A DNA stretch of 64,000 bases from Mesorhizobium amorphae (lineage in GTDB: Bacteria; Pseudomonadota; Alphaproteobacteria; Rhizobiales; Rhizobiaceae), in the NCBI RefSeq assembly GCF_014843845.1, contig NZ_JHQS01000060.1, positions 124,001 through 188,000 on the forward strand, in the 5' to 3' direction. This document shows positions 30,182 to 42,808 of the stretch, in pieces. Below the pieces are notes generated by a model. It saw only the letters and a list, made by a program, of their open reading frames with translations. It did no database searches and was not told where the DNA came from. A program made the position numbers and the translations under genes. Every line of letters starts with the position of its first letter. Positions within the stretch are counted from its first letter, which is position 1.

Positions 30182-30253
30182 CCGCGACGACATTTTCCCT
30201 GGCCGCCGGCCATGTTCGGTGGCTCGTGCCTGCTTTTAAGTGAAAAACATCCA

Positions 30254-32878
30254 ATGGCAACCGAACGATACAATCCGCGCGCGTCAGAGCCCAAATGGCA
30301 GAAGGCCTGGGACGCCAAGAAGCTGTTCGAAGCTCAAAACGACGACCCGCGCCCGAAATACTATGTGCTGGAGATGTTCCCCTATCCGTCGGGGAAGATC
30401 CATATCGGCCACACCCGCAACTACACGATGGGCGACGTGGTGGCGCGCTACAAGCGGGCCAAGGGGTTCAGCGTGTTGCACCCGATGGGCTGGGACGCCT
30501 TCGGCATGCCGGCCGAGAACGCGGCGATGCAGAACAAGGTCCATCCCAAGGACTGGACCTATGAGAATATCGCCGCCATGCGCGAGCAGCTCAAGGTCAT
30601 GGGCCTGTCGCTCGACTGGGCGCGCGAATTCGCCACTTGCGACGTCGACTACTACCACCGCCAGCAGATGCTGTTCCTCGACTTCGTCGAGAAGGGGCTG
30701 GTGACGCGCAAATCTTCCAAGGTCAACTGGGACCCGGAGGACATGACGGTGCTCGCCAACGAGCAGGTGATCGACGGGCGCGGCTGGCGCTCGGGCGCGC
30801 TGGTCGAACAGCGCGAGCTGACGCAGTGGTTCTTCAAGATCACCGACTATGCGCAGGACCTCCTGGATTCGCTCGAAGGCCTCGACGAGTGGCCGGAGAA
30901 GGTCAAGCTGATGCAGCACAACTGGATCGGCCGCTCGGAAGGGCTGCTGATCCGCTGGCCGCTGGCGGCACCGATTGCCGACGAGCATGAGCTGGAAGTC
31001 TATACGACGCGGCCCGACACCATCTTCGGCGCCTCCTTCATGGCGGTCGCCGCCGACCATCCGCTGGCGAAGAAGGCCGCGGAAGACAATCCGGCTTTGG
31101 CCAAGTTCATCGAGGAGGTCCGTCACATGGGCACCTCGGTGGCGGCGCTGGAGACGGCCGAGAAGAAGGGTTTCGACACCGGCATCCGCGTCGTCCATCC
31201 GTTCGACGACAATTGGACGCTGCCGGTCTATGTCGCCAATTTCGTGCTGATGGAATACGGCACTGGCGCTATCTTCGGTTGCCCGTCCGGCGACCAGCGC
31301 GACCTCGACTTCGCCAACAAATACGGCCTGCCGGTGGTGCCGGTGGTGATGCCGGAAGACGCCGATGCGAAAACCTTCCAGATCATCGAGGAGGCCTATG
31401 ACGGCGACGGTGTGATGATCAATTCGCGCTTCCTTGACGGTATGACGCCGACGAAGGCGTTCGACGAGGTGGCGAAGCTGCTCGAGCAGAAAACCATCGG
31501 CAACCGGCCGATGGCGGAGCGCAAGGTGAACTTCCGCCTGCGCGACTGGGGCATTTCGCGCCAGCGCTACTGGGGCTGCCCGATCCCGATGATCCATTGC
31601 GAGGATTGCGGTGTGGTGCCGGTGCCGAAGGCCGCTCTGCCGGTCAAACTCCCCGACGACATCGAGTTCGACCGGCCGGGCAACCCGCTCGACCGCCACC
31701 CGACCTGGCGGCATGTCAACTGCCCGCAATGCGGCAAGGCGGCACGGCGCGAAACCGACACGATGGACACGTTCGTCGATTCGTCCTGGTATTTCGCCCG
31801 CTTCACCGCGCCCTGGGCCGACGATCCCACCGACCCGCGGGCGGCCAATGAATGGCTGGCGGTCGACCAGTATATTGGCGGCATCGAGCATGCGATCCTG
31901 CATCTGCTCTATTCGCGCTTCTTCACCCGTGCCATGCGCGAAACCGGCCATCTCGACCTAGCCGAGCCGTTCAAGGGCCTGTTCACGCAAGGCATGGTGG
32001 TGCACGAGACCTACCGCGTCGGCAGCGCGTCCAACGGCCGCTGGCTGTCGCCCGGCGAGGTCAGGCTGGAGGATGTCGACGGCAAGCGCCGCGCTATCGA
32101 GATCGCCACCGGCGATGAGGCCGTGATCGGCCCGCTGGAGAAGATGTCGAAGTCGAAGAAGAACACGGTGAGCCCGGAAGAGATCACCGACGGCTACGGC
32201 GCCGACACCGCGCGCTGGTTCATGCTGTCGGATTCGCCACCCGAGCGCGACGTCGAATGGACCGACGATGGCGCGGCCGGCGCGCACCGCTTCGTCCAGC
32301 GCGTCTGGCGACTGGTGTCAATGGCTGCCGAGTCGCTGGCCGGCATCCAGCCGGCGGCGGCGCAGGACGGTGAGGCGGGTGCCGTTTCCAAAACCGCGCA
32401 CAAGATCCTGAAAGCGGTCGGCGAAGACATCGAGAAGCTCGCCTTCAACCGCGCAATCGCCCGCGTCTACGAGCTCGCCAATGCCTTGACCGCGCCGCTC
32501 AACGAAGTCGCGGAAGGCAAGGCCGATCCGGCACTGAAAGGCGCTTGCCGAGAGGCGGTGGCGATCCTGGTGCACCTGGTCGCGCCGGTCATGCCGCATC
32601 TGGCCGAGGAGTGCTGGGAGACGCTCGGCGGCGCCGATATGGTCGCCGAACGGCCGTGGCCGGTCTACGATCCGGCGCTGGTCGTCGACAACGAAATCGT
32701 GCTGCCGGTCCAGGTCAACGGCAAGAAGCGCGGCGATTTGACAATTGCCCGCGACGCAGACCAAGGTGCCGTCGAAAAAGCGGTGCTGGCCCTCGACTTC
32801 GTGCAGAAAGCGCTCGAGGGTAAGGCGCCCCGCAAGGTGATCATCGTGCCGCAGAGGATCGTCAATGTCGTTGCCTGA
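30254..32878 (+). CDS. leuS: Leucyl-tRNA synthetase
   Basis: The 874-residue class I synthetase charges tRNA-Leu with leucine. HIGH (residues 50-53) and KMSKS (630-634) signatures bracket the CP1 editing domain and a zinc-type C-pair block (HCEDCG ... CPQCGK near 455-500). Length matches the family. The start at 30254 gives the family N-terminus [16 protein letters not shown]; the frame is open 14 codons upstream without homology. It overlaps lptE by 14 bases. Confidence 0.96.
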   Translation: MATERYNPRASEPKWQKAWDAKKLFEAQNDDPRPKYYVLEMFPYPSGKIHIGHTRNYTMGDVVARYKRAKGFSVLHPMGWDAFGMPAENAAMQNKVHPKDWTYENIAAMREQLKVMGLSLDWAREFATCDVDYYHRQQMLFLDFVEKGLVTRKSSKVNWDPEDMTVLANEQVIDGRGWRSGALVEQRELTQWFFKITDYAQDLLDSLEGLDEWPEKVKLMQHNWIGRSEGLLIRWPLAAPIADEHELEVYTTRPDTIFGASFMAVAADHPLAKKAAEDNPALAKFIEEVRHMGTSVAALETAEKKGFDTGIRVVHPFDDNWTLPVYVANFVLMEYGTGAIFGCPSGDQRDLDFANKYGLPVVPVVMPEDADAKTFQIIEEAYDGDGVMINSRFLDGMTPTKAFDEVAKLLEQKTIGNRPMAERKVNFRLRDWGISRQRYWGCPIPMIHCEDCGVVPVPKAALPVKLPDDIEFDRPGNPLDRHPTWRHVNCPQCGKAARRETDTMDTFVDSSWYFARFTAPWADDPTDPRAANEWLAVDQYIGGIEHAILHLLYSRFFTRAMRETGHLDLAEPFKGLFTQGMVVHETYRVGSASNGRWLSPGEVRLEDVDGKRRAIEIATGDEAVIGPLEKMSKSKKNTVSPEEITDGYGADTARWFMLSDSPPERDVEWTDDGAAGAHRFVQRVWRLVSMAAESLAGIQPAAAQDGEAGAVSKTAHKILKAVGEDIEKLAFNRAIARVYELANALTAPLNEVAEGKADPALKGACREAVAILVHLVAPVMPHLAEECWETLGGADMVAERPWPVYDPALVVDNEIVLPVQVNGKKRGDLTIARDADQGAVEKAVLALDFVQKALEGKAPRKVIIVPQRIVNVVA

Positions 32879-33440
32879 GCTTGGAAAGACGACGCGTTTT
32901 CTGCGCCGTGCAGCACTGTGCGGCCTGGTCGCCTCGGCCGCGCTGGTTTCGGCCTGTACGGTGCGTCCGCTCTATTCGAACGCGCCGCTCACCGCCGGCT
33001 CGACCGTCGGCGCCGCCGCCGAACTGGCGTCGATCTCGATCAAGCCGGTCAAGACCCGCTACGCCCAGCAGGTGCGCAACAATCTGATCTTCGGGCTCGG
33101 CCAGGGCGCGGGCGAGCCGGCTTCGCCGGTCTACACGCTCGATCTCGGCGTCAGCGAGCTGGTCGAATCGGCAGCCCTCGTGCAGATCCAGACCGACGAG
33201 GACGAGCCGACGGCCGGCACGGTGACGCTGACCTCGAACTATGTGCTGACCGACGCCAGGACCGGCGCGGTGATCGCAACCGGCAAGCGCTCGGTGCCGT
33301 CATCGTTCGACAGGCCAACCCAGGAATACGCCTCCTACCGGGCACAGCTCGACGCGGAAAACCGCGCCGCGCGCGAACTGGCGGAACTGCTGCGGCTTTC
33401 GGTCGCCCAGGATCTGGTCAAGCACGGCAAGAAGGCCTGA
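32865..33440 (+). CDS. lptE: LPS-assembly lipoprotein LptE
   Basis: The 191-residue protein has a signal peptide ending in a lipobox LVSAC (Cys31), a TVRPLYS segment, and an alpha/beta body as in LptE of alphaproteobacteria. LptE plugs the LptD barrel and assists LPS insertion into the outer membrane. It overlaps the end of leuS by 14 bases, implying coupled translation. In many Proteobacteria holA follows; here a palindromic element begins at the next base and no holA is present. Confidence 0.88.
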   Translation: MSLPELGKTTRFLRRAALCGLVASAALVSACTVRPLYSNAPLTAGSTVGAAAELASISIKPVKTRYAQQVRNNLIFGLGQGAGEPASPVYTLDLGVSELVESAALVQIQTDEDEPTAGTVTLTSNYVLTDARTGAVIATGKRSVPSSFDRPTQEYASYRAQLDAENRAARELAELLRLSVAQDLVKHGKKA

Positions 33441-33583
33441 GAGACCATTTGGAAACTCTACTCCGGCGGCCATCTGATGGCGTTTTCTGCGCTTCCGGTG
33501 CTCACGGACCCAAAAGTCCGCTGTGCTCCGGTTCTCGAAACCACCACCATATGACTCGCCAGAGCGAATTTCGAAACGGTCTC
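33441..33583. repeat. Palindromic intergenic element, family A, copy 2
   Basis: Outer arms GAGACCATTTGGAAACTC and GAATTTCGAAACGGTCTC pair with three mismatches; the shared core (GCGCTTCCGGTGCTCACG, then GTCCGCTGTGCTCCGGTTCTCG) matches the copies at 17272 and 53709. The inner arm differs (GGACCCAAAAGTCC here). It begins on the base after the lptE TGA. Confidence 0.8.
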
Positions 33584-33612
33584 TGAGCGTTTCCTACTTG
33601 GCTGTTCGCAAG

Positions 33613-33639
33613 AAAAAGGCCGATTGCTCGGCCTTTTTT
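33613..33639. terminator. Bidirectional rho-independent terminator
   Basis: AAAAAGGCCGA and TCGGCCTTTTT form a perfect 11-bp stem around a TTGC loop, with a T-run on the plus strand and an A-run on the other side. It lies between the convergent lptE and transaldolase-like genes and can serve both. Confidence 0.85.
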
Positions 33640-33661
33640 CACAAATTCCGGTGGCTCGGTA

Positions 33662-34318
33662 TCAGCCGATCTTCTGGCCGGTCTTGGCCCAGTCGGCGAG
33701 GAAGGCTTCGAGGCCCTTGTCGGTCAGCGGGTGCTTGACCAGCGCCTTCAGCGTCGCCGGCGGCGCTGTGATGACATGCGCGCCGATCAGTGCGGCCTGC
33801 TTGACGTGGTTCACGGTGCGCACCGAAGCCGTCAGGATCTCGGTCGGGAAATCGTAATTGTCGTAGATCTGCTTGATCTCGGCGATCAATTCCATGCCGT
33901 CCGAGCCGGTGTCGTCGATGCGGCCGACGAAAGGCGAGATGAAGGAGGCGCCGGCCTTGGCGGCCAGCAGCGCCTGGTTGGCGGAGAAGCACAGCGTCAC
34001 GTTGACCATCCGGTTCATCTGCGTGCGGATCGTCTTGCAGGCCTTCAGCCCGTCCAGCGTCAGCGGCACCTTGATGCAGACATTGGGCGCGATCTTGGCC
34101 AGCACCTCGGCCTCCGCCATCATGTCCTTGAATTCGGTGGCCACCACTTCGGCCGAGACCGGACCGTCGACGATGTCGCAGATCTGCTTGGTGACATCGG
34201 CGATCTTGCCGCCGGACTTCAGGATCAGCGAGGGATTGGTGGTGACCCCGTCGAGCAGGCCAAGATCGTTCAGCTCACGGATTTCCTTGACATCGGCGGT
34301 GTCGACAAAAAATTTCAT
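33662..34318 (-). CDS. Transaldolase-family / fructose-6-phosphate aldolase
   Basis: The 218-residue TIM-barrel aldolase has KFFVDTADV at the start, GVTTNPSLI and the Schiff-base lysine in CIKVPLT (Lys83), as in the short (215-220 residue) Fsa/TalC class. It would cleave fructose 6-phosphate or transfer dihydroxyacetone units in the pentose phosphate route; the two activities cannot be told apart from sequence alone. Annotated often as tal or fsa. It faces lptE across a bidirectional terminator. Confidence 0.9.
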   Translation of the reverse strand: MKFFVDTADVKEIRELNDLGLLDGVTTNPSLILKSGGKIADVTKQICDIVDGPVSAEVVATEFKDMMAEAEVLAKIAPNVCIKVPLTLDGLKACKTIRTQMNRMVNVTLCFSANQALLAAKAGASFISPFVGRIDDTGSDGMELIAEIKQIYDNYDFPTEILTASVRTVNHVKQAALIGAHVITAPPATLKALVKHPLTDKGLEAFLADWAKTGQKIG

Positions 34319-34409
34319 GATGGGGTCTCCTGAAGATTTTCATGTGCATGCCATGCACATTCGGGGTCGGTCTTTGCTCTAGACCAAAGTCGGGGCAAGG
34401 TCACGCCTC

Positions 34410-36593
34410 ATGGAAGAAGATTCGCCCTTTGTCGCAGCCGCGCCCGTGTTGGTGCCGATGCCCGCCGAGCGGCCCTACACCTATGCGGTGCCGATGGGCA
34501 TGCGCGTGGTGCCGGGCTCGATCGTGCGCGTGCCGCTGGGGCCGCGCCAGGTTGCCGGCATCGTCTGGGACGGCGTCGTCGAAAAGGTCGACGCGAAGAA
34601 ATTGCGCCCGATCGAACAGGTCTTCGACTGCCCGCCGATCGACCGCGCGATGCGCCGCTTCGTCGACTGGATCGCGCAATACACGCTGTCGCCGCCCGGC
34701 ATGGTGGCGCGCATGCTGCTGCGGGCGCCGGAGGCCTTTGACCCGGAACCGTGGATCGAAGGGCTGCAGCGCACCATGCTCCGGCCCGACCGGATGACGG
34801 AGGCGAGGACGCGCGTGCTGGAGACGGCCGAAGGCGGGCTTGCCTGGACACGCTCGGGGCTGGCGCATGCCGCCGGCGTATCCTCGACCGTCATCGACGG
34901 GTTGCGAGCGCAAGGCGTTTTTGAGACCGTGATGATCCCGCCGCGACCGGTGGTCGCAGCGCCCGATCCCGCCTATGCCCAGCCAGCGCTGATGCCGGAC
35001 CAGGAGGATGCGGCCGTGATGCTGCGCGCAGGCGTCGCAGCCGACGCGTTCGGCGTCACCTTGATCGACGGCGTCACCGGCTCCGGCAAGACGGAAGTCT
35101 ATTTCGAGGCGGTGGCGACGGCACTCGACAAGGGCAGGCAGGTGCTGATCCTGCTGCCGGAAATCGCGCTGACGCATGCCTTCCTCGAACGCTTCCAGGA
35201 TCGTTTCGGCGCCAAGCCGGCGGAGTGGCATTCCGACCTGACGCCCAGGATGCGCGAACGGGTCTGGCGGCAAGTGGCTGAAGGCGGCGTGCGTGTCGTC
35301 GCCGGCGCGCGCTCGGCGCTGTTCCTGCCGTTCCGCGACCTCGGGCTGATCGTCGTCGACGAGGAGCACGACCCCGCCTACAAGCAGGAGGATCGCGTCT
35401 TCTACAATGCGCGCGACATGGCCGTGGTGCGCGGCCATATTGGCGGCTTTCCGGTGGTGCTCGCCTCGGCGACGCCGTCGGTCGAGAGCCGGGTCAATGC
35501 AAGCCAGGGCCGCTACAACAGGGCGGTGCTTTCGGGGCGCTTTGCTGAAGCCGCGCTTCCCGACCTGAAGACCATCGACATGCGCCGCGCGCCGCCGGCA
35601 CGTGGCGGCTTCCTATCACCGCTGATGCTCGACCATATGAAGCGGACACTGGAGCGGCAGGAACAGTCGCTGTTGTTCCTCAACCGGCGCGGCTACGCGC
35701 CGCTGACGCTGTGTCGGGTCTGCGGCCATCGCTTCGGCTGCCCGGTCTGTTCGGCCTGGCTGGTCGAGCACCGCTTTCGTGGCCAGCTTGTCTGCCACCA
35801 TTGCGGGCACAATGAGAAGCGGCCGGAAGCTTGCCCGGAATGCGGCACGCTCGACCATCTGGTCGCCTGCGGACCGGGCGTCGAGCGCATCGCCGAAGAG
35901 GTGGTCGCGCATTTCCCCGACGCCCGTACCATCGTGCTGTCGTCCGACCTGATGGGCGGGGTGCGGCGGCTGCGGCTCGAACTCGAGGCCATCGCCAATG
36001 GCGAGGCCGACATCGTCATCGGCACGCAGCTGGTCGCCAAGGGCCACAACTTCCCCAACATGACACTGGTCGGCGTCGTTGACGCCGATCTCGGCCTTGC
36101 CAATGGCGATCCGCGCGCCGCCGAGCGCACCTTCCAACTGCTCAGCCAGGTGACGGGGCGCGCCGGCCGTACCGGCAAGAAGAGCCTTGGCCTGCTGCAA
36201 ACCTTCCAGCCCGAGCATCCGGTCATGCGGGCGATCGTCTCGGGCGATGCCGAGGCGTTTTACGAGCGCGAGATCGCCGAGCGCGAGCGGGCGGCCCTGC
36301 CACCCTTCGGCCGGCTCGCCGGCGTCATCGTCAGCGCCGTGACGCGGGCGGAAGCGGAGGGCCATGCGCGGGGCCTGCGCCGCGCAGCACCTCAGGCCAG
36401 CGACCTGTTCGTGCTCGGCCCGGCTGAGGCGCCGCTGTCATTGCTCGGCGGCCGCCATCGCTTCCGCCTGCTGATCCAGGGCGAGCGGCGCGCCGACATG
36501 CAAGGTTTCATCCGCGCCATGCTGGCCGAAGGGCCGAAGCTGCGCGGCTCGGTTCGGGTGCAGGTCGATATCGATCCGCAGAGCTTTTTGTGA
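34410..36593 (+). CDS. priA: Primosomal replication restart helicase PriA
   Basis: The 727-residue superfamily-2 helicase restarts stalled replication forks. It has an N-terminal 3'-DNA-end-binding domain, Walker A GVTGSGKTE (about 221-229), DEEHD (about 317-321) and a zinc-binding region with CRVCGHRFGCPVC, CHHCG and CPECG (about 435-480). Length is normal. The ATG at 34410 is the most upstream start. A racemase gene follows 31 bases downstream on the same strand. Confidence 0.94.
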   Translation: MEEDSPFVAAAPVLVPMPAERPYTYAVPMGMRVVPGSIVRVPLGPRQVAGIVWDGVVEKVDAKKLRPIEQVFDCPPIDRAMRRFVDWIAQYTLSPPGMVARMLLRAPEAFDPEPWIEGLQRTMLRPDRMTEARTRVLETAEGGLAWTRSGLAHAAGVSSTVIDGLRAQGVFETVMIPPRPVVAAPDPAYAQPALMPDQEDAAVMLRAGVAADAFGVTLIDGVTGSGKTEVYFEAVATALDKGRQVLILLPEIALTHAFLERFQDRFGAKPAEWHSDLTPRMRERVWRQVAEGGVRVVAGARSALFLPFRDLGLIVVDEEHDPAYKQEDRVFYNARDMAVVRGHIGGFPVVLASATPSVESRVNASQGRYNRAVLSGRFAEAALPDLKTIDMRRAPPARGGFLSPLMLDHMKRTLERQEQSLLFLNRRGYAPLTLCRVCGHRFGCPVCSAWLVEHRFRGQLVCHHCGHNEKRPEACPECGTLDHLVACGPGVERIAEEVVAHFPDARTIVLSSDLMGGVRRLRLELEAIANGEADIVIGTQLVAKGHNFPNMTLVGVVDADLGLANGDPRAAERTFQLLSQVTGRAGRTGKKSLGLLQTFQPEHPVMRAIVSGDAEAFYEREIAERERAALPPFGRLAGVIVSAVTRAEAEGHARGLRRAAPQASDLFVLGPAEAPLSLLGGRHRFRLLIQGERRADMQGFIRAMLAEGPKLRGSVRVQVDIDPQSFL

Positions 36594-36624
36594 GATTGAT
36601 CATGCAAATCGGAGGGCGGATCAG

Positions 36625-37320
36625 ATGAAAACCCTGGGCCTGCTCGGCGGCATGAGCTGGGAATCGACCGCGATCTATTATCGCCTGCTGAACGAGATCG
36701 TGCGCGAGCGGCTGGGCGGGCTGCATTCGGCGAAGCTGCTGCTCTGGTCGTTCGACTTCGCCGAGATCGCCGAGCGACAGCATCACGGCGATTGGGACGG
36801 CGCCGGCGTGCTTCTCGTCGAAGCCGCGCGCAAGCTCGAAGCCGGCGGTGCGCAGGGGCTGCTGGTCTGCACCAACACCATGCACAAGCTGGCGGATGAG
36901 GTGCAGGCGGCGGTGTCCATCCCGCTGATCCACATCGCCGATGCCACGGCGGTCGCGGTCAAGGATGCCGGCGTCAGGCGTCCGGCGCTGCTGGCGACGC
37001 GGTTCACCATGGAGCAGGATTTCTACAAGGGCCGGCTTGCCGACAAATACGGCCTGCAGCCGGTGGTGCCGGACCAGGCTGGGCGCGACATGGTGCATCG
37101 CGTGATCTATGACGAACTCTGCCAGGGCGTCGTCAGCGGGCCATCGAAGGCGGCCTATATCGACGAGGTCGCCCGCTTGCGCCGCGATGAAAAGATCGAC
37201 GGCGTCATCATGGGCTGCACCGAGATCACCATGCTGATCGGCCAGGGTGATTTCGACATTCCGGTGTTCGACACCACCCGCCTGCACGCCGAGGCGGCGA
37301 TCAAATTCGCGCTCTCCTGA
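36625..37320 (+). CDS. Aspartate/glutamate racemase family protein
   Basis: The 231-residue protein has the two-cysteine arrangement of PLP-independent Asp/Glu racemases: VCTNTMHK (Cys82) and IMGCTEI (Cys198). It begins KTLGLLGGMSWEST, as in the YgeA/RacX branch. The enzyme would interconvert L- and D-isomers, but which amino acid cannot be told. GGAGGG lies 8-13 bases before the ATG. It may share a transcript with priA. Confidence 0.85.
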   Translation: MKTLGLLGGMSWESTAIYYRLLNEIVRERLGGLHSAKLLLWSFDFAEIAERQHHGDWDGAGVLLVEAARKLEAGGAQGLLVCTNTMHKLADEVQAAVSIPLIHIADATAVAVKDAGVRRPALLATRFTMEQDFYKGRLADKYGLQPVVPDQAGRDMVHRVIYDELCQGVVSGPSKAAYIDEVARLRRDEKIDGVIMGCTEITMLIGQGDFDIPVFDTTRLHAEAAIKFALS

Positions 37321-37415
37321 TGCGAGCTTCCTAAATTGCCGGCCGCCATCTGGCGCATGGGTTCTCGTTCGCTAGAATACCCGCAATTTCAAACAGGCAT
37401 TTACGAGGGGACAAG

Positions 37416-37811
37416 ATGGACTTTGTGTTTCCATGGCCGACGAGCCAGGGCGAGTGGCTGGCTTGGTCGAGCGCCGTCGTGACCTTGGCTCTCGGGCTTG
37501 TGCTGTTCCTGGCGCCGAACCTCGCCTTCCGGATACTCAGGCTGCAGGTCAAGCCCGAGAAAGCGGCGGCGATTGCCGAAGGGCGCGGCCGCATGTCGGG
37601 CTTCTATCTCGGCGTCAGCCTGTGCTGCATTTTGCTGGCGCAGCCATGGCTCTACATGGCGCTCGGCTTCTCCTGGCTGTTCACTGCCTTCGGCCGCTTG
37701 CTGTCGATGATGTCGGACGGCGCCAACACGCCTTTCAACTGGGCGTCGATCGTTGTGGAACTGGTGCTGGCGGCGCTGCCGCTTGCCTTTGTCTTCGGCT
37801 TTTTGCCCTGA
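37416..37811 (+). CDS. Hypothetical membrane protein, four predicted segments
   Basis: The 131-residue protein has about four hydrophobic segments (LAWSSAVVTLALGLVLFLAP; GFYLGVSLCCILLAQPWLYM; LGFSWLFTAFGRLLS; IVVELVLAALPLAFVFGF). It resembles small DUF4345-like integral membrane proteins, but I cannot name the family with certainty. The ATG at 37416 is preceded by GAGGGGACAAG. No functional partner is evident. Confidence 0.6.
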   Translation: MDFVFPWPTSQGEWLAWSSAVVTLALGLVLFLAPNLAFRILRLQVKPEKAAAIAEGRGRMSGFYLGVSLCCILLAQPWLYMALGFSWLFTAFGRLLSMMSDGANTPFNWASIVVELVLAALPLAFVFGFLP

Positions 37812-37882
37812 ATCCAACGGCTTCGCTCGAACTCTTTCGCCGGATGCGACAAAAGTGCCTGAAAACCATGCGGAACGACGCA

Positions 37883-37910
37883 TTGCGGTCTTAAAAGGCC
37901 TGTGCTAGAC
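37883..37910 (+). promoter_or_regulatory. Possible atp operon promoter
   Basis: TTGCGG (37883-37888) and CTAGAC (37905-37910) lie 16 bases apart, about 137 bases before the atpH GTG. The spacing is short and the hexamers are imperfect. Low certainty. Confidence 0.3.
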
Positions 37911-38046
37911 GGCAATCGACTTTCGGCCGGGGATAGCGGAAGCCGCGCCTCCGTGCTTGGAAAAATGCAGTAAGGTCAAAGATTTAGCCAGAGTTCTCAC
38001 TCGCGCCAACAATCTGCGGCCTGTCAGACAAGAGAAAAGACGGTCC

Positions 38047-38607
38047 GTGGCCCAATCGTCATCGCCAATCTCAGGTGTCGCAGAACGCTACGCGGGTTCG
38101 CTGTTCGAACTCGCCCAGCAGGCAAATTCCGTCGCCAAGGTCGAAGCCGACCTCAACAGTTTCGAGGCGATGCTGAATGGCAGCGACGACCTGATGCGCC
38201 TGATCAAGAGCCCGGTGTTCTCCAGCGAGGACCAGGCCAAGGCGATCGCGGCGATCGCCGACAAGGCTGGGATCACCGGGTTGACCGGCAATTTCCTGCG
38301 CGTCGTCGCCAAGAACCGCCGGCTGTTCGCCGTGCCGGGCATGATCAAGGCGTTCCGCCAGATCGCCGCCGAGCATCGTGGCGAGGCCGCTGCCGAGGTG
38401 ACGTCCGCGCATGAGCTGACCGCGGCCCAGCAGACCGAACTGAAGGCGGCGCTGAAAAGCGTTGCCGGCAAGGATGTGGCCATCACCGTCACCGTCGATC
38501 CGTCGCTGCTCGGCGGGCTGGTGGTCAAGATGGGCTCGCGCCAGATCGATACGTCATTAAAAACCAAACTCAATTCGCTCAAGCTTGCACTGAAAGAGGT
38601 CGGCTGA
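38047..38607 (+). CDS. atpH: ATP synthase F1 delta subunit
   Basis: The 186-residue subunit sits on top of the F1 head and links it to the b-subunit stator. It has [14 protein letters not shown] near the start and the C-terminal [15 protein letters not shown] block. The start is taken as GTG 38047 ([10 protein letters not shown]), the family length; the open frame extends 30 codons upstream without homology. It is the first gene of the F1 operon, and its TGA overlaps the atpA ATG by one base. Confidence 0.93.
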   Translation: MAQSSSPISGVAERYAGSLFELAQQANSVAKVEADLNSFEAMLNGSDDLMRLIKSPVFSSEDQAKAIAAIADKAGITGLTGNFLRVVAKNRRLFAVPGMIKAFRQIAAEHRGEAAAEVTSAHELTAAQQTELKAALKSVAGKDVAITVTVDPSLLGGLVVKMGSRQIDTSLKTKLNSLKLALKEVG

Positions 38608-40136
38608 TGGACATCCGCGCCGCGGAAATTTCCGCAATTCTGAAAGACCAGATCAAGAATTTCGGCAAGGAGGCCGAGGTCTCCGAAGTCGGCCAGGTGC
38701 TGTCCGTCGGTGACGGTATCGCCCGCGTCTACGGCCTCGACAATGTCCAGGCCGGCGAAATGGTCGAGTTCCCCGGGGGCATCCGCGGCATGGCGCTCAA
38801 CCTCGAAGCCGACAATGTCGGCGTCGTCATCTTCGGCGCCGACCGCGACATCAAGGAAGGCGACACCGTCAAGCGCACCGGCGCCATCGTCGACGTTCCG
38901 GTCGGTCCGGGCCTGCTCGGCCGCGTCGTCGACGCGCTCGGCAATCCGATCGACGGCAAGGGTCCGATCAAGGCGGTCGAGCGCAAGCGCGTCGACGTCA
39001 AGGCGCCCGGCATCATCCCGCGCAAGTCGGTGCATGAGCCGATGTCGACCGGCCTCAAGGCCATCGACGCGCTGATCCCGGTCGGCCGCGGCCAGCGCGA
39101 GCTGGTCATCGGCGACCGCCAGACCGGCAAGACCGCCATCATCCTCGACACGATGCTGAACCAGAAGTCGGTGCACGACAACGGTCCCGAGAAAGAGAAG
39201 CTCTACTGCGTGTACGTCGCCGTCGGCCAGAAGCGCTCGACCGTCGCGCAGTTCGTCAAGGTGCTGGAAGAGCGCGGCGCGCTCGACTACTCGATCATCA
39301 TCGCCGCTACCGCGTCCGACCCGGCGCCGATGCAGTTCCTGGCGCCGTTCGCCGGCTGCACCATGGGCGAATATTTCCGCGACAACGGCATGCACGCGCT
39401 GATCAGCTATGACGATCTGTCGAAGCAGGCCGTTGCCTATCGCCAGATGTCGCTCTTGCTGCGCCGCCCGCCGGGCCGCGAAGCCTATCCGGGCGACGTG
39501 TTCTACCTGCACTCGCGCCTGCTCGAGCGCGCCGCCAAGCTCAATGACGACAATGGCAACGGGTCGCTGACCGCGCTGCCGATCATCGAGACGCAGGCCA
39601 ACGACGTGTCGGCCTACATCCCGACCAACGTCATCTCGATCACCGACGGCCAGATCTTCCTGGAAACCAATTTGTTCTTCCAGGGCATCCGTCCGGCGGT
39701 CAATGTCGGCCTGTCGGTGTCGCGCGTCGGTTCGTCGGCCCAGATCAAGGCGATGAAGCAGGTCGCCGGATCGATCAAGGGCGAGCTCGCGCAGTACCGC
39801 GAAATGGCGGCCTTCGCGCAGTTCGGCTCCGATCTCGACGCCGCCACGCAGCGCCTGCTCAACCGCGGCTCGCGCCTGACCGAACTCCTGAAGCAGCCGC
39901 AGTTCTCGCCGCTCAAGGTCGAGGAGCAGGTCGCGGTGATTTTCGCCGGCGTCAACGGTTACCTCGACAAGCTGGCGATCAACCAGGTCGGCAAGTTCGA
40001 ACATGGGCTGCTCAGCCACATGCGCTCGGCCGGCAAGGACGTGCTCGATGGCATCCGCAAGGAGAAGGCGCTGTCGGATGATCTGCGCGCCAAGCTGAAG
40101 GCGGAAATCGACGCCTTCGCCAAGACCTTTGCTTGA
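38607..40136 (+). CDS. atpA: ATP synthase F1 alpha subunit
   Basis: The 509-residue subunit forms the noncatalytic nucleotide sites of F1. Walker A is GDRQTGKTA (from about residue 169), and the arginine finger region is near [17 protein letters not shown]. Length and sequence are normal. It follows atpH with an overlapping TGATG, implying coupled translation. Confidence 0.98.
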   Translation: MDIRAAEISAILKDQIKNFGKEAEVSEVGQVLSVGDGIARVYGLDNVQAGEMVEFPGGIRGMALNLEADNVGVVIFGADRDIKEGDTVKRTGAIVDVPVGPGLLGRVVDALGNPIDGKGPIKAVERKRVDVKAPGIIPRKSVHEPMSTGLKAIDALIPVGRGQRELVIGDRQTGKTAIILDTMLNQKSVHDNGPEKEKLYCVYVAVGQKRSTVAQFVKVLEERGALDYSIIIAATASDPAPMQFLAPFAGCTMGEYFRDNGMHALISYDDLSKQAVAYRQMSLLLRRPPGREAYPGDVFYLHSRLLERAAKLNDDNGNGSLTALPIIETQANDVSAYIPTNVISITDGQIFLETNLFFQGIRPAVNVGLSVSRVGSSAQIKAMKQVAGSIKGELAQYREMAAFAQFGSDLDAATQRLLNRGSRLTELLKQPQFSPLKVEEQVAVIFAGVNGYLDKLAINQVGKFEHGLLSHMRSAGKDVLDGIRKEKALSDDLRAKLKAEIDAFAKTFA

Positions 40137-40169
40137 ACGAAGCCGGACGCACTGGATCAGGTTTGAAGC

Positions 40170-41054
40170 ATGCCTTCATTAAAAGACCTTCGTAACCGTA
40201 TCGCCTCGGTCAAGGCGACGCAGAAGATCACCAAGGCGATGCAGATGGTCGCCGCGGCGAAGCTGCGCCGCGCGCAGGAGGCTGCGGAAGCGGCGCGTCC
40301 CTATTCCGAGCGGATGGGCGCGGTTCTGGCCAACATCACCCAGGCGGTCGGCGGCGGTGGCGATGCCCCAGCGCTGATGACCGGCACCGGCAAGGACGAC
40401 GTGCATCTGCTCGTCGTCTGCACTGCCGAGCGTGGCCTGTGCGGCGGCTTCAACTCGCAGATCGCGCGTTTCGCCCGGGATCACATCCGCCGGCTTCTGG
40501 CGGACGGCAAGCAGGTCAAGATCATCTGCGTCGGAAAGAAGGGTTTTGACATCCTGCGCCGCGACTATGCGTCAATGATCATTGAGCGTATCGATCTGCG
40601 CGAGGTCAAGACGCTCGGCTTCGTCAATGCCGATGCGATTGCCCGCAAGGTCATTCACCTCTTCGACGAGGGCAGCTTCGACGTCTGCACGCTGTTCTAT
40701 TCGCAGTTCAAGTCGGTGATCAGCCAGATCCCGACCGCGCAGCAGATCATTCCGGCCGGTGTGGCCTCCGCTTCGGCCGCAGCGGCGGACGGCGGCAATG
40801 CCGTCTACGAGTATGAGCCGGAGCCGGGCGAGATCCTCTCCGACCTCATTCCGCGCAACATCTCGGTGCAGGTCTTCCGCGCGCTGCTCGAAAACGCAGC
40901 CGGAGAGATGGGTGCCAAGATGAGCGCCATGGACAATGCGACGCGCAACGCCGGCGACATGATCAACAAACTGTCGATCACCTACAACCGCCAGCGGCAG
41001 GCGCAGATCACCAAGGAATTGATCGAAATCATTTCGGGCGCCGAGGCGCTCTAG
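40170..41054 (+). CDS. atpG: ATP synthase F1 gamma subunit
   Basis: The 294-residue subunit forms the central rotor shaft. It begins [23 protein letters not shown] and ends with a long helix [19 protein letters not shown], the two halves of the coiled-coil shaft. The central part includes RGLCGGFN. It starts 34 bases after atpA. Confidence 0.97.
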   Translation: MPSLKDLRNRIASVKATQKITKAMQMVAAAKLRRAQEAAEAARPYSERMGAVLANITQAVGGGGDAPALMTGTGKDDVHLLVVCTAERGLCGGFNSQIARFARDHIRRLLADGKQVKIICVGKKGFDILRRDYASMIIERIDLREVKTLGFVNADAIARKVIHLFDEGSFDVCTLFYSQFKSVISQIPTAQQIIPAGVASASAAAADGGNAVYEYEPEPGEILSDLIPRNISVQVFRALLENAAGEMGAKMSAMDNATRNAGDMINKLSITYNRQRQAQITKELIEIISGAEAL

Positions 41055-42695
<1,641 letters not shown>

Positions 42696-42700
42696 TCGAG

Positions 42701-42799
42701 AGAATAGGGAGTAGGGGATAGTGAGTAGGGAATAGCAAGTGTGTGATCGGGGACGTTCATGCCCCTTTCACTACTGACTACTCACTATTCCCTATTCGC
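42701..42799. repeat. Inverted array of degenerate heptamers between atpD and atpC
   Basis: The left arm is a run of five seven-base units (GAATAGG, GAGTAGG, GGATAGT, GAGTAGG, GAATAGC), followed by a spacer with an inner GGGGAC/GCCCC pair. The right arm reads, on the other strand, GAATAGG, GAATAGT, GAGTAGT, CAGTAGT. The whole folds as an imperfect hairpin inside the operon. It leaves no evident ribosome-binding site in the ~10 bases before the atpC ATG. Confidence 0.85.
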
Positions 42800-42808
42800 T
42801 AATTGATC

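Noticed and set aside
37957-38046. N-terminal extension of atpH upstream of GTG 38047
   Set aside because: The extra 30 residues have no family match; the family start is at the GTG.
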